DNA of 64,000 nucleotides from Phymatolithon calcareum (Eukaryota > Rhodophyta > Florideophyceae > Hapalidiales): contig OZ345355.1 in assembly GCA_977006965.1 (NCBI GenBank), positions 3,286,001 to 3,350,000 on the forward strand, read 5' to 3'. Shown piece after piece: positions 18,091 through 28,544 of this stretch. The notes beneath the pieces were generated by a model. That model was not told the DNA's origin. It saw nothing but the letters and a program-made list of their open reading frames with translations, and ran no database searches. Position numbers and translations under genes: made by a program. Within the stretch, counting starts at the first letter, position 1; each line of letters opens with the position of its first letter.

Positions 18091-19500
18091 TCGGAAGTCT
18101 GTTGACTTGTCAGTAGCGTATGACAGCGTCCCGAGGGATATGCTCCTCGAGCGATTGAAGAAAAAGTTGCCGGTGCACATAACTAAGGTGGTATCTTACC
18201 TGATGAAACCGTCGTGGATCACGTCGGCAGGAGATGAAACGAAAACGTGGTGCATTATCGACCGAGGTGTTCCGCAGGGCTCCCCGCTTAGTCCGTGCCA
18301 ATATAACATATTCATGGATACGTTCGCCGAAGCTGCCGCCCAAGTAACAAGAACAGTGTCTGACCATCCAGCGCAGCAATTTGCGGATGACCTTCTTATT
18401 CAGGCAAAGAATGCAAAAGGATTGCAAAAACTATTGGACATAGCTACGAAGCGGGCAGCCGAGAATTTCATGAAATGGAACACGAAGCCAGGAAAGAGCG
18501 AGGTCCTTAGGTGCAAAGGACTCCCAAAGAAGAAATTCTTCCTTGCAGGAAAAGAGCTGCACCAGCCCTGGAGACTGTTCTACCTCGGGATCAGTATGAA
18601 CAACAACGGAGTCACCGACGATACAGCAATCTCGGGAGATCAGAATGCGATGGGATACATACACAAACTCCGCCAAATTGGCTTGAGCTTCAGAGGAATC
18701 CAACCAAACACGTGCATCAGGATTTTCAAGTCGTTGATTCTCCCCAAATGGGAGTATGCCATTCACCTGACATCGATCACGAAACGACTACTATCGGCAA
18801 TTGAAGCAGCAGAAGGTCTTTTATACAGATATGCCGAGCAGGGAAAAGAGAGAATGCGAGTGCTCTGCCGTCTCGCCAGCCCACAGATGAGGATAATGCA
18901 CCAGGCTGAAAGGTTCGCCTTAAGCTTGGTAAGACGGAGGAAGTTCCTGGAACTTTCAGAAGAATACCAGGGAAAAGAAGATGATTTGGAAGACGTATCA
19001 AAGGACATTGGGTATCTCGGGGAAGAGGAGCACCTTAAAGAAGCTCTGAAACAAACGGAAGAAGGTATGGTGTCAAAAAAGGGACGCGTACAAGCAACAG
19101 TCAAAGTCTGGTCGTTGGAAGAAGAGGGTTGGACAGTTAAAATCCGGATCGGCGTACCGAACGACGTACCAGGAGTGCTATATATAAGGGACATAACTGC
19201 GAGGTTGAGATGCCTGAGAGTGATTTTCAACAGAGTTCCTTTGGGAGAAAATCCATTCTGGCGAAATACTTTGGAACTGATGCTGTGGTGGAGCTTATCG
19301 TGTTGTAACGTATACTACGGTCTATAAAGATGGACCAAGAAACGGAATATGAATGCAAAAGACTTAATCGGGCCCTCACAGGGAGAAAAATTCGGATTAA
19401 GGAACTATTAGAAGGAGAGTAGAGGGATGAGTATCGAAAACAGCGAGAAGCTGCCCTGTTACTCAATTTGAGGCTTTGGAAGCTTTTAAAATAAATCAGC
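18091..19500 (+). mobile_element. LINE-B copy, 5'-truncated
   Basis: The longest LINE-B copy in the window. It begins within the RT palm (LSVAYDSVPRDMLLERL) and runs through the RT and tail to a 3' end marked by CTGTTACTCAATTTGAGGCT and an AAAATAAAT tail. The same terminus (TTACTCCAAGGTGAGGCTTT) is at 26635 and, reversed, at 55910. No target duplication was found. LINE-A sequence flanks it on both sides. Confidence 0.8.
18092..19327 (+). pseudogene. LINE-B reverse transcriptase, nearly intact frame
   Basis: The frame is open for some 410 codons of LINE sequence. Motifs in order are D-L-S-V-A-Y-D-S-V-P, GVPQGSPLSP, QFADDLLIQ with both catalytic aspartates at about 18379-18390, WNTKPGKSEVL, FYLGISMNNNGVTDD and SLILPKWEYAIHL. 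This is the canonical palm and thumb of a non-LTR RT. The N-terminal fingers and any endonuclease are missing through truncation. The C-terminal part is acidic and helical, then PGVLYIRDITARLRCLRVIF, a family-specific tail. A frame break near 19290 separates the last 40 codons found in the 25.8-kb copy. Confidence 0.85.
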
Positions 19501-19511
19501 ATATATCCCCC

Positions 19512-20275
19512 TGTGCCGGATCCAGACGGCTCCACGTCGTCGAGAAATCTTGGCCTTCAAAATGCTGAGAAGGAACAAGGAGAAGGAACGTATGTATCCA
19601 AATGAAGTGCCCAAAAGCATAAACAACCATGAATTGCAGTACAAAAGGAAAGATATCGCCGCAATGGAAACCAGAGAGCCGTTTGGTGAAGCTGTAAAGC
19701 ATATCCAAATAAACCAGTCTTCGCAAACATTTCGATATAAAATTCTGGCAATGGGAGGAGACCGCCTAGAATCGAAGCGGAAAAGGAAGATTCCATACGA
19801 TAAGACAAGTGAATTGTCAGCGATACTCAAGTTCCCCAAGGTGCAGCACAGACAAATCGCACTGCAGTATGCCTGCGGAAGATTCCCACAGGTGTCAACA
19901 ACAAGTATGGCAGAAGAATTCGGCACAAGAGCCAGAGATCATATGGAGAGCCTTGAAAGCACGCTAGCAGGGTACGACCTTGAAGTAGAAAAACGACTAG
20001 AAGCAGAAAAGGCGCTAGATGAGCTCTTAGTATTTAGAAAGACACTCACAGAACGCATGGAGAACGAAGAAGGCCTGTTTTGATTCGCAAAAAGCATTCG
20101 AGTCCAAACACCAACAACCCCGTAGAGGACTAAGATAGGATTACGTTGCATCCCGAGTTTTCCCGTCCGCCATTCTGATGGGCGTCTCGTGAGCTGGGCA
20201 AAGGTAGGCAGCATCAGGGGAAGCCTTGCCAATATCTTCGGAAGTCTGTGGGGCTTTTTAAACTTGAATAAAAAA
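19512..20275 (+). mobile_element. LINE-A copy, 5'-truncated
   Basis: Starts within the sequence encoding the LINE-A tail (SRREILAFKMLRR equivalent) and continues to the LINE-A terminus, GGGGAAGCCTTGCC followed by an A-rich end near 20275. The frame 19550-20083 gives 177 residues with SKRKRKIPYDKTSELSAILK and HRQIALQYACGRFPQVSTT, clearly homologous to 900-1030. It follows LINE-B head to tail. No RT catalytic region is present. Confidence 0.8.
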
Positions 20276-20659
20276 ATGACATGGGCATTGCACATACAAT
20301 TTGAACTTTTTCGCGCTAAGCGAAACATTTTAACTTTCTGTTCTATTCTTAGGAGAAGTAAACAGCTTGCCAGAATGCAGGAGAGACTCTTTTGGAGATA
20401 GGCAGAGTTGAAGGTATTGTGGCAGAATATCGCATGATTTTATTCGTTCTTCGTCCAAAAGGTAGAAGGTTGGCTTGCACCATAAATTTTTTTCCAAAAA
20501 CACTACAGCTTGTTTGCTTTTGATGGAAAGTGCAAAATCCGGTCAACATAAATAGACCTGGAGCGCGGCAAGCTTCAAACTGTACCGAACCAAAACGGTC
20601 AAGTACACAATCAACCATACGAATATTCTTCAACCTTGGCCTCCAATGTCGTGGGGTTG

Positions 20660-21160
20660 ATGCTCGCTGCCCTGGAAATCTGCAGCCCGGTTCATTCCAA
20701 ATGCATGACGAGCTCCGACGCGAAGGTTCTTTTGTCAAGATGGGACAAGAAGACTTCCTACGCATCACTGGAAGCCCAATACTGTGTTCATGGGGCTGTA
20801 CATTCTCTCAAGTATGACAACACATGTGTCAAGCGCAATGAGGTGAAGAAAGTACGAGACGGCGCGTTCAAGTCTTGCTACAAAGAAGCTCAAGAGATGC
20901 GATTCAAGAAGAAGAATGGAGGTGGCTTTTCCTGCTTGATCGAAGAGGAGCTTTACGGATTTATGGTACATTGGAAGATTCACAAGATGCGCACGACGAT
21001 TGTGGAGGAGTCGAAGCTTTGGTGTGCTCATGGTGCTGTTCACGCCCTACCGTCTAAGAGGCTTCGTGTGAAGAACACTCTAATTCTTTGCAAGGACGCT
21101 AATGATCTGGAAGATGAAGCAAATTCTGCCCTGGGGAACGGGAGCTGCAGAAACCATTAA
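20660..21160 (+). CDS. Unrecognised protein with duplicated C-x-HGAVH motif
   Basis: From ATG 20660 this encodes 166 residues; the frame is open upstream to about 20551 without another ATG, so this may be a 3' exon or a partial gene. I know no matching family. The striking feature is the repeat CVHGAVHSL at residues 42-50 and CAHGAVHAL at 122-130, 80 residues apart and each preceded by an aromatic residue. Between them lie basic helices and further cysteines (NTC, KSCY, FSCLIEEE). Paired Cys and His suggest metal binding or disulfides, as inference only. It lies between LINE debris and non-coding sequence. Confidence 0.45.
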   Translation: MLAALEICSPVHSKCMTSSDAKVLLSRWDKKTSYASLEAQYCVHGAVHSLKYDNTCVKRNEVKKVRDGAFKSCYKEAQEMRFKKKNGGGFSCLIEEELYGFMVHWKIHKMRTTIVEESKLWCAHGAVHALPSKRLRVKNTLILCKDANDLEDEANSALGNGSCRNH

Positions 21161-22046
21161 CGAGATTGCTCGGTCTTGCGGCATTGATTCTTACTACTCC
21201 TAGATATTCCGTACAGACCATAATTTGTAAAATTCGTTGACATTTTCTTGTTCTGAGTAAGCCTTGCTTCTATTTTGATCGGCAGGAACAGACCACTGGA
21301 CCAATTCGATTCGAGGACATCCGGATACACATAATCCCTAGCGTTCTACTAGACTCGAAACTTCAGTTGCTTAATCAGAAATTTCCTATTATTTTCTAGC
21401 TGCCCATGCTCTTTGTCTGCCCATCTCTTCCATCAACTTCGGCGGATTGGGTACTGCTTTCTAGGAAATACGGATATTAGGCGGGCTTCGGGATTCGTGT
21501 CACCGGGAGACAGGCATAGTCAGTTTTTTGTCTCGGCAGCTAGCTCAATTATAGCTAGCTCAATTATGCTCTCTGCTGTGACCATGCAACGCAGCGCGCA
21601 TAGCGATCAACTTCACACTATGAACAAGAAAATTCAATAGCATTGCAATCGGAAGCGCAAGACAAGGGCTATCGAAATGAAGTGGGATTTGCTGAGAAGT
21701 AACCATAAGTTGGCACCTTTCTAAGCGTGTACTCCACTAGCCTCGACGATTTACATTTGCCTTTACTAGACTTTCATATTATAATGTGAATGGCTCGAGG
21801 CGCGCCATTCTCTTCTGCAGAGGTCAAGTTAGACTACCTCACGATTCTGGTGAGCGCTTCAATTGCCCATGCTCCTTAACTGCCCTGTTCCTCAATCAGC
21901 TTCTGTGTGTTTCTTGGGAAGTTACATACAAATTATCTTGCCCTAAGAATGCTGCGTCTTCTTTCTTTTATCCTCACTCCTTGGTGCCGGACCTCATGAC
22001 CGTTCGAGGATATTCAGAGATTGTAGATTCAGTGCCGCAAAAACGC
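21161..22046. other. No gene seen
   Basis: Non-coding. A short tandem AGCTAGCTCAATTAT duplication occurs near 21540-21565. Frames are short and unsupported. Confidence 0.4.
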
Positions 22047-22530
22047 AATCGAGGAGCCTGTATGATATAGAATACATGAGTAGGTGATCTGGAAGTTGGA
22101 GCGGTCTCTGTGATTTGCATGGCATAATCTTGGGCAAAGTTCAACAATATTGTCTTTCGAGTCTAACTTAGAGCCAAATTCATGGCTTATTATCGTGGCT
22201 TGTTGTGTTTGATTCCCATCGGCAGACAAACGCGCAATGGGCAGACCGGTAAATTCCGGCACCCAAAACGTAAAATCATTAGGCACATCGCCCAGAGAAT
22301 CTCTGCCTCAGAAACACTCTAAATAAAATTTGCAACCGGCACTGATCCCAATCTGGGCACGTCGAAAGTAACAAGAACATTCAACGGCAAACAATATGCT
22401 AATGAAGGAACGGCATGGCTGTTAAACCAGTTACTTTCTGTAAAGAAGACTTGCGGCTCGCACGGGGGCAATTTTCACCCAAGGCGCAAGTTTTGGACCT
22501 GCAAAAACCGTTTGGGTTGTTGTATTGACA
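22047..22530 (+). repeat. Dispersed repeat R2, copy 1
   Basis: Homologous to 49044-49790, from GAGCCTG(T/C)ATG through AGAATACATGAG and the block around ATCTGGGCACGTCGAAAGTA to AAGGCGCAAGT(T/G)TTGGACC. The second copy carries an extra segment of about 250 bases. Near the 3' end the plus strand reads KEDLRLARG and PKAQVLDL in both copies, with many differences at third codon positions, which hints at a decayed coding sequence. A frameshift interrupts copy 1 just upstream. Function unknown. Confidence 0.7.
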
Positions 22531-23210
22531 TTCAGAATGTTGAAAACCCGAAAGCACTCGAGCACCACATTGAGTCTGAAGCTTTAGTCGGCTTCGTGCC
22601 CCCTAGGGAGCACGGTGAGACGCGGCCGATGTAGGCGTCCTACTATGCTCGGTCCCCGTTTTTGGAAACCAGCGGTGATAACGCTTCACCACGAGACAAT
22701 GGTGTGCGGAACGTGGACTTTTGCGATGTTCTACATCGCTGAGCACGGGAGAGGTAATAACTTCTCTTTTTGTTTCAACTGTTCATTGTCATTTTTTGAC
22801 ATCGGAATCCGGATGTACTTTGAATGTCTGTACTCGAATTTAGTCTTCTGTCTTTTCATCTACATTTCCCAGTCTTTATCTTAACTTTGAGAGGAGGTGT
22901 TGTCGGTGAAACTCGCATACTTCTACTTGCCATAGCGTTATTGGTCTTCTCCAGTGCCGCACTACCGACTTTCCGAACAGCAGCGTTGCGCAGTCCTTTT
23001 TGGATTTTCACTGCTGGTTTAGATACGCAGATTGTATTGGGTGTTACATGCTGAGCGCACTCATTCACTGGACTTATAAAGTTCTAGAAAGCATTTGTTT
23101 TTGTAAACGGGAGCAAAGACTAGCTGCTTTCACGTCACTGACGTCAGTGAACTTGGAGAGATAAATACTTAAAAATTCACCTGGAATTAAGTATTTTCTG
23201 CGGTCATATG
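22531..23210. other. No gene seen
   Basis: A plus-strand frame at 22824-23054 contains hydrophobic stretches, but it has no start context, domain or repeat support. Confidence 0.35.
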
Positions 23211-23212
23211 AC

Positions 23213-23750
23213 CACAGTAGATCCTCGATTTTTGCACAGGCAATGTAAGCAACACTGTTATTCAAAAATCGAGGTTATGCAAGTATCGAAGTCGTATCAT
23301 AACGAAATTACAACTCAGGATTACAATTATTGTAATGTTGAGTTGTAATTTCGTTATGATACGACTTGGATACTTGCATAAATTATTTACGTCAACCTTG
23401 AAGAAGCTGTTCAGTACCACATTGGGAATCCAGCCGATATTTGTAGTCGAAACAGCGACATTGAGCATTTGCCGGCTGTGCTGCACAGCGCAATTGTTCA
23501 CGTACCCCAAGCTGCCCAAGGGACTCCTCTAATAGGAAATCCCCAATGGTGGACGTTGAATACAGGAGATCTAAAAATAATAAAAAAAAGCCTTTCGGTT
23601 TGAAGCTATCAGTTTAGATATTCTATATTCGAGTATTCAGTAATCCTTTATTTTCGTTAAACTTTAACTCGAAACCGACTTGGGTCAGGCGTTTCAGAAA
23701 ATCGAGGATGTGCAAAAATCGAATATTCAAAAATCGAGGATCGACCGTCA
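23213..23750. mobile_element. Pogo-like MITE with nested palindrome
   Basis: The left end CAGTAGATCCTCGATTTTTG near 23213 is mirrored by GGTCGATCCTCGATTTTTG reversed near 23746. Internal sequence (the complement of TTTAACGAAAATAAAGGATT near 23640-23665) matches 37270-37300 in the MITE at 37186-37603, so both belong to one family. Pogo/Tigger termini start CAGT and contain CCTCGAT-like words. The flanking TA is not preserved, so the copy is old. It contains the 107-base palindrome described separately. Confidence 0.6.
23275..23381. repeat. 107-base palindrome
   Basis: TTATGCAAGTATCGAAGTCG at 23275 is mirrored by its complement ending at 23381. The arms of about 53 bases differ at only a few positions and meet without a loop around ATTACAATTATTGTAAT. 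A perfect cruciform could form. It lies inside the MITE at 23213-23750. Confidence 0.85.
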
Positions 23751-24640
23751 TATTCAAACAGAGTTATATTAGCCAGACGATCTTCCCAACCCTATCAACC
23801 TTCAACTTATAAAACCTGATGCAGGAAAAATAAGTTGGAATCGTAAATTCGATTCTTTATTTTGATATGAGGAGGTATTTTAGAAGTTGTAAATCACTAA
23901 ATTGCCACTCGAGTGGACAACAGAATAAGTAAAAAATAAGTTTTTCTCCCTTCATTTTTCCGAGAGGTAAGAACAAAATTAGTCTTTTTTAATTATTTAA
24001 GAAAGTGAACAGAAAATGACAACATTCAAGAAATGGACTCCTTTGTCATCGGTTCGTTGTGGTCCAGTGAAAGAGACATTTTCGTATTTTGAGTGGGAAC
24101 TTCTATTGGTGGCAAACTTGCACTTTTCTGTTTTCTCGCCTCTACAAGAACAAGTCATATATGCACTATAAGCCAGGATAAAAAATGTGTAAAAAGTACT
24201 CGCACCAGGCTCCCGTGGGTAAAGTCATCCCTCGGGCCCTATTGTACTCACTCGGGCCTGATACTCTTACTATCTACTTAGATTTGATGCCCTGGCTTAC
24301 AGTACACATCTCCCTAGTGTATTTTTAGAAGAGGAGGATTCAGGAGAGTTAATGATTTGCCCTGGTCCTATCTCCAGCCGGTCTGGCTCTCTAAACATCC
24401 ACTTTTCGGTGGCTGAGCTCGAGACCATGGTCTCGAATAATCGGTGGTCTTTTACTTTTGAAAAGCAGTTGTTCTCCACGCTCATTGGGCATGTTGATCG
24501 AGAAACAGAGGGAATTGAACAGTCTTGGAAACGAAAAGAGCAACATAGCTTCCACCCTACAGATACTTACATTGTAAGACTCGTTTTATTTTTCTGATAA
24601 ATTTCATCGGCCATTCTGAGCCACGGTTCTAACTTCAGAG
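23751..24640. other. AT-rich, no gene
   Basis: No supported frame. A 16-base perfect palindrome, CGAGACCATGGTCTCG, lies at about 24420. Confidence 0.4.
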
Positions 24641-24649
24641 GCTTACTTT

Positions 24650-25753
24650 CTTTCTTTAGTGCAGAAGACGTTAACTAAAGTTAACATCTGGGGTTATCAA
24701 GCAACCCCTCATTGTTCACGAATTTGAGTACTTCAAGAGGTTTCTCCCTACATAATTCCTCTACCGTTTTAGGGCCTACTCTACCAATAGTCTGCTGTCT
24801 TGATAAAGCACGCCCACGGCAGCGAAGAATTAAGTGATCAACAGTCTCTTTGGTTTCACCTGGACAGGACTTGCACATGGGGTCGTAGTCCACCGAGCCA
24901 TCGTCATCCCGGTGAAAAGCTGCTGCCATCGAGCAGCATTCTGCAGAAAGTTGATTTAGGATGACTTCAGCACGTCTGTGACTAATCCGGACTTCTGGGG
25001 GTAGAAACTGTACACTTCTTGGTTTCATCGAATTGCGCGGTTTAATTATGGACCGCGAGGCTTCCATGGTCAAGGGTACGCCTTGACGAGTCACGACATC
25101 TGATTCCGTAATGCCTCGACGAGCAAGCTCGTCGGCTTTCTCGTTCCCTGGTATCCCACAGTGGCTTGGAACCCAAATCGCCTCGAGGGTGACGTTGTCC
25201 TCCATCTATGCCTCCATGGCTTCCCACAGCTTCCTTGTCATTTCGCCATATATCCGAGGCTGTCCGGCCAATGCATCCAGATAGCTCCTACTATCGGTGA
25301 ACCACCGATTGTGTTGTCCGCCATGGAATTGCAGTTGTTGTACGGCTTCGAAAGCTGGGACCGCCGCGAATACCTCGGCGCCCAAGGATGAGCCGATCGC
25401 TCCTTTGGTCATGCCAGTATCCTTCAGTACGTTGTCTCCGCGTGAGATCAAGATACCTGCGCCACCGACCTGACTGGGGATGCTTCGTTACACTTCGAGA
25501 GTGTCGCCATCCTCGTCGCAGATGTTGACTCGCATCTCGGAGTCAATGGGGGACGTCTGATACGCGTGTTCGTCCCCATCGTCGTATATCAGCAGAATGT
25601 CCGGTTGCTTCCGATGTCGAGATTCAAACTTTCGGAAGGCTGGGTGACCTCTTTGCTGAGCGGTGTCAAACGTCCTGATATTGTCGGTGTAGTATCCTTC
25701 ATCCCATCGGACAGAAACTCTTTCGTTTTCCGCTAGGCTCTGCAGAGCTGTTT
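24650..25753 (-). mobile_element. LINE-C 3' half: RNase H domain and tail
   Basis: On the minus strand this continues the element that starts upstream at 27667. It ends with GCACTAAAGAAAGAAAG, the LINE-C terminus also found at 57290. The coding part gives GGAGILISRGDNV, then LGAEVFAAV, FTDSRSYLDAL and WVPSHCGIPGNEKADELARR. These carry the RNase H residues E, D and the final D. A Cys/His motif follows, C-K-S-C-P-G-E-T...D-H-L-I-L-R-C, the usual zinc-like tail of RNase H-bearing LINEs. An in-frame stop near 25204 splits the domain. LINE-B is inserted at 25769. Confidence 0.85.
24681..25451 (-). pseudogene. LINE-C RNase H and zinc-like C-terminus
   Basis: Ribonuclease H in such LINEs removes the RNA template during insertion. 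Visible residues are Glu in LGAEVFA, Asp in FTDSRS, and the terminal Asp in GNEKADELA with its preceding SHCGIPG loop. The first Asp is probably that of IWTDGQ near 26720, beyond the LINE-B insertion. Between IWTDGQ and GGAGIL there are about 330 extra bases after LINE-B is removed, far more than the normal short turn, so the domain is interrupted. A TAG stop lies after KLWEAMEA. The final 100 residues hold the CxxC...HxxxxC motif. Confidence 0.8.
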
Positions 25754-25768
25754 CCGGTACTGCACGAA

Positions 25769-26687
25769 TAACAACGGTGTTACGGATGACACGGCCATAG
25801 CAAGAGTTCGAAATGCTGCAGGATGCATACATAAGCTTCGGGAGCTTGGAGTGAATGTTCGAGGATTCAAACCGGAGACATGCATCAGGATCTTTAAGTC
25901 GCTAATTATCCCGAAATGGGAGTATGCGTTACACGTTACTCCAATGACAAATCGATTGCTCTCGGCAATCGAGTCGGCAGAGGGCTTGTTCTACAAGAAT
26001 GTTTTCGGAAAGTATGCCGAACACCGCCGGGACCGAATGCGAGTTCTGTGCCGACTGGGACCACCAAAGATGAGGAGACTTCATCAAGCAGAAAGGTTTG
26101 CATTAAGCCTGGTAAGGCACAAAAAGCGCCTTGAAGAAACAGAAGAATACGTTGGAAGAGATGAGGACGTAAAGCAAGCAATGAAGGATATTGAATATCT
26201 CAAGATGTATGAAGACTTGCGACAAGCCCTTCAGAAAGCCCAGGAGGGATCTGTCACGAAGAAGAGAAGGAGAGAAGAAACAATTAAGGTATGGGAAAAG
26301 GAAGAAGAAGGCAGGTCAATGAAGATTCCTATTGAAGGCAAGCTGCCAGGGATCCTTTACATAGGAGAAAGAACAACACGTTTAAGGTGCCTAAGGTTGA
26401 CATTCAACCGAGCACCCCTTTGGAGGAAATCAGTGTTGGGTGCGTATTGTGGGATTACCGCGGTGGTCGAACTAGTCGCCTTACAACGTACTCTAGCGTC
26501 ATCGAAGATGAGTACAGAAATTGAGTTTGAGTGCAAGAGACTTACCGGAGCTCTTGTTGGGAGAGAATTACGAATCAAGAACGTTTTGAGCAGCCAGATG
26601 ACTATAGCGTAGAGATTATGCAACAGCTGCCCCGTTACTCCAAGGTGAGGCTTTGGGAGCTCTCAAAAATAAAATCACCAAATATCC
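25769..26687 (+). mobile_element. LINE-B copy inserted in LINE-C, 15-bp target duplication
   Basis: CCGGTACTGCACGAA flanks it at 25754-25768 and 26688-26702. It starts inside the coding region at NNNGVTDDTA (frame changed from 25851 on) and ends with CTCAAAAATAAAATCACCAAATAT-type tail. The insertion is antisense to the LINE-C host, which reads continuously across the site when this element is taken out. Confidence 0.9.
25851..26612 (+). pseudogene. LINE-B ORF2 C-terminal part
   Basis: A frame of 253 residues encodes the RT thumb and tail: TCIRIFKSLIIPKWEYALHV, a Y/F-rich helix with VFGKYAEHRRDRMRVLCRL, a long charged helix, then PGILYIGERTTRLRCLRLTF and NRAPLWRKSVLGAYCGITAV. It matches the 18-19 kb copy and supplies its missing C-terminus, ending in RLTGALVGRELRIKNVL. 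No catalytic aspartates are present because of truncation. Confidence 0.85.
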
Positions 26688-26702
26688 CCGGTACTGCACG
26701 AA

Positions 26703-27667
26703 CGCTGGCCATCCGTCCATATTTCCATGTCCGCCGGGTGCTCCGTATTCCTTTCCGCAATGAACCTTCCCACTGTCGCCAGTTCTTCCGCCTCGTCGGC
26801 CTGTGCGGAGATTTGCATGTGGAGAATTGACAGCTGGCCCGCCGAGCGGTCTTTCGGTATGGGACTATAAATACTGCTCCGCGGCCATGCCAGAATGCCA
26901 GGAGTTCGGCGCTGGTGTTGCGCCATGACCTTTTCTGCCGTTTTGTCGGTTTAGTGCGCTCGTTCGTTGATTGTACCACCGATGCCCTCCGGTCTATACT
27001 AAGAGCCTTTTCCATTACCAGAGCCCCATCCTGTTCGCCAAGTTCCCTCAGGTTTCGAATACCGGCCAGTTTACGTAAGTTAACAGTTTTTGTTGCCTTC
27101 AGAAAACCACGGGAAACACGAGCTGCCTCATCTCGAGAGACTTCCACTTGCCGAGTGTGTGTCTCTAAACCATGCACCGCGTATGCATGTGCACCGTAAA
27201 GAGCGACCGGTTCGCAGTAGCTCTTCCGGAATGCCTCCATTGTGGCCTCGTTCGCTCCCCAACTCGATCCGCTCTGCGCACGCATGAAGCTAGTCTTAGG
27301 CTTCAGTTTCCGGAAGATTTCTGTGCAGTGTTTCTTGAAGCTTAGCCGTTGGTCGAAGTGCACTGCCAGAATTTTGTAGTCGGTCATTGCTTCAATGGGT
27401 TCACTGTCGACAGTGACTGCCTGGTTCAGTATGTCCTTTGGGCGTCTTCCGCCAGCCGCAAAACCTAAAACTTTGTATTTCGTTTCGTTGACCTTGATTC
27501 GAAGTTGCTTGCAAAAAATGCATAGTGGTCGTGCCGCTTGGTTTAGTTTCTCGGTGACTTCATTCCAGTAGTTATCCAGTCGGTTTAATCCGAGTGGCTT
27601 CAGGAACAACGGCGACACGGCTTCAGACCACAAAAAATAAATTCTCCCGAATCGTCCTCTATGAAAC
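26703..27667 (-). mobile_element. LINE-C 5' part: RT thumb region
   Basis: The minus strand encodes LCIFCKQLRIKVNETKYKVL, AMTDYKILAVHFDQRLSFKK and LYGAHAYAVHG, typical of R1/Jockey-like RT thumb regions (L.iN..KTk, yLG...d..l.f..H). It then runs towards IWTDGQRSC, the beginning of RNase H. The RT palm is missing, so the copy is 5'-truncated or lost in degraded sequence beyond 27930. The frame is long (about 330 codons), with a likely frameshift near 26930. Confidence 0.75.
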
Positions 27668-27678
27668 CACGAGACAGG

Positions 27679-27917
27679 TGATATTTGATGATTTTATTTT
27701 GAGAGCTCCCAAAGCCTACTGATTTCCTCCAAAGGCGTGCTCGGTTGAATGTCAACCTTAGGAACCTTAAACGTGTTGTTCTTTCTCCTATGTAAAGGAT
27801 CCCGGGTAGCTTTCCTTCAATATGAATCTTCATTGATCTTCCTTATTCTTCCTTTTCCCATACTTTAATTTTTTCTTCTCTCCTCCTCTTCTTCGTGACA
27901 GATCCCTCCTGGGCTTT
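27679..27917 (-). mobile_element. LINE-B fragment with 11-bp target duplication and internal deletion
   Basis: CACGAGACAGG flanks it at 27668-27678 and 27918-27928. On the minus strand it encodes IEGKLPGILYIGERTTRLRF and NRARLWRKSV, then jumps to the 3' end GGCTTTGGGAGCTCTCAAAA, so about 200 bases present in other copies are deleted. It lies upstream of the LINE-C thumb region on the same strand. Confidence 0.85.
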
Positions 27918-28272
27918 CACGAGACAGGGGCTCTCCATGGCTACAAGAGTTGTGGCTCAGTCAAAGAATTTTTTCGTTGACCAGATCACACGAAAATTTG
28001 TGCTAAGGAGGAGAAAGAAGAAGAAGAAGTGGAGATTTTTATTACAGTGTTACCAACGCATCTGCAGACGCTTGGGGCAACACTTCTCATGAGCCACGAG
28101 GACTCAACTCAGAGCCCAGAGGCTCCATTTCGCATAAAAACGGCTATAGTCAGCAAAATTAGAAAACCTACCTCTGATCTCAACGGAGAGATCTCGAGGG
28201 GGAAAATCATTTCACTTCAATGGCCACGCAGAGCATCGTATCTTGTCGAGGTCGTTTCCCGCGCCGAAGAAA

Positions 28273-28544
28273 GTTTACCGACGTCCCGGGTCCGCGTGCC
28301 GTGCCGATCATCAGGACTTTCTCTCGCTCGGCCTGCCCGCCGATTCGCGCGGGGGGGTTACTGACGTCCCCAGTCTTGCGTGCGCCGGAGCGCGATGGGC
28401 GAGTTTACCGACGTCCCGGGTCCGCGTGCCGTGCCGATCTTCAGGACTTACTCTCGCTCGGCCTGCCCGCCGATCCGCGCGGGGGGGTTACTGACGTCCC
28501 CAGTCTTGCGTGCGCCGGAGCGGGATGGGCGAGTTTACCGACGT
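28273..28544 (+). repeat. GC-rich tandem repeat, 130-bp unit
   Basis: GTTTACCGACGT begins at 28273, 28403 and 28533, giving two complete 130-base units and the start of a third. The units differ at only a few positions. They are much richer in GC than the flanks, with runs such as GCGCGGGGGGG. All three plus-strand frames stay open, a by-product of composition rather than evidence for a gene. The third start runs directly into LINE-A sequence. Confidence 0.9.
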
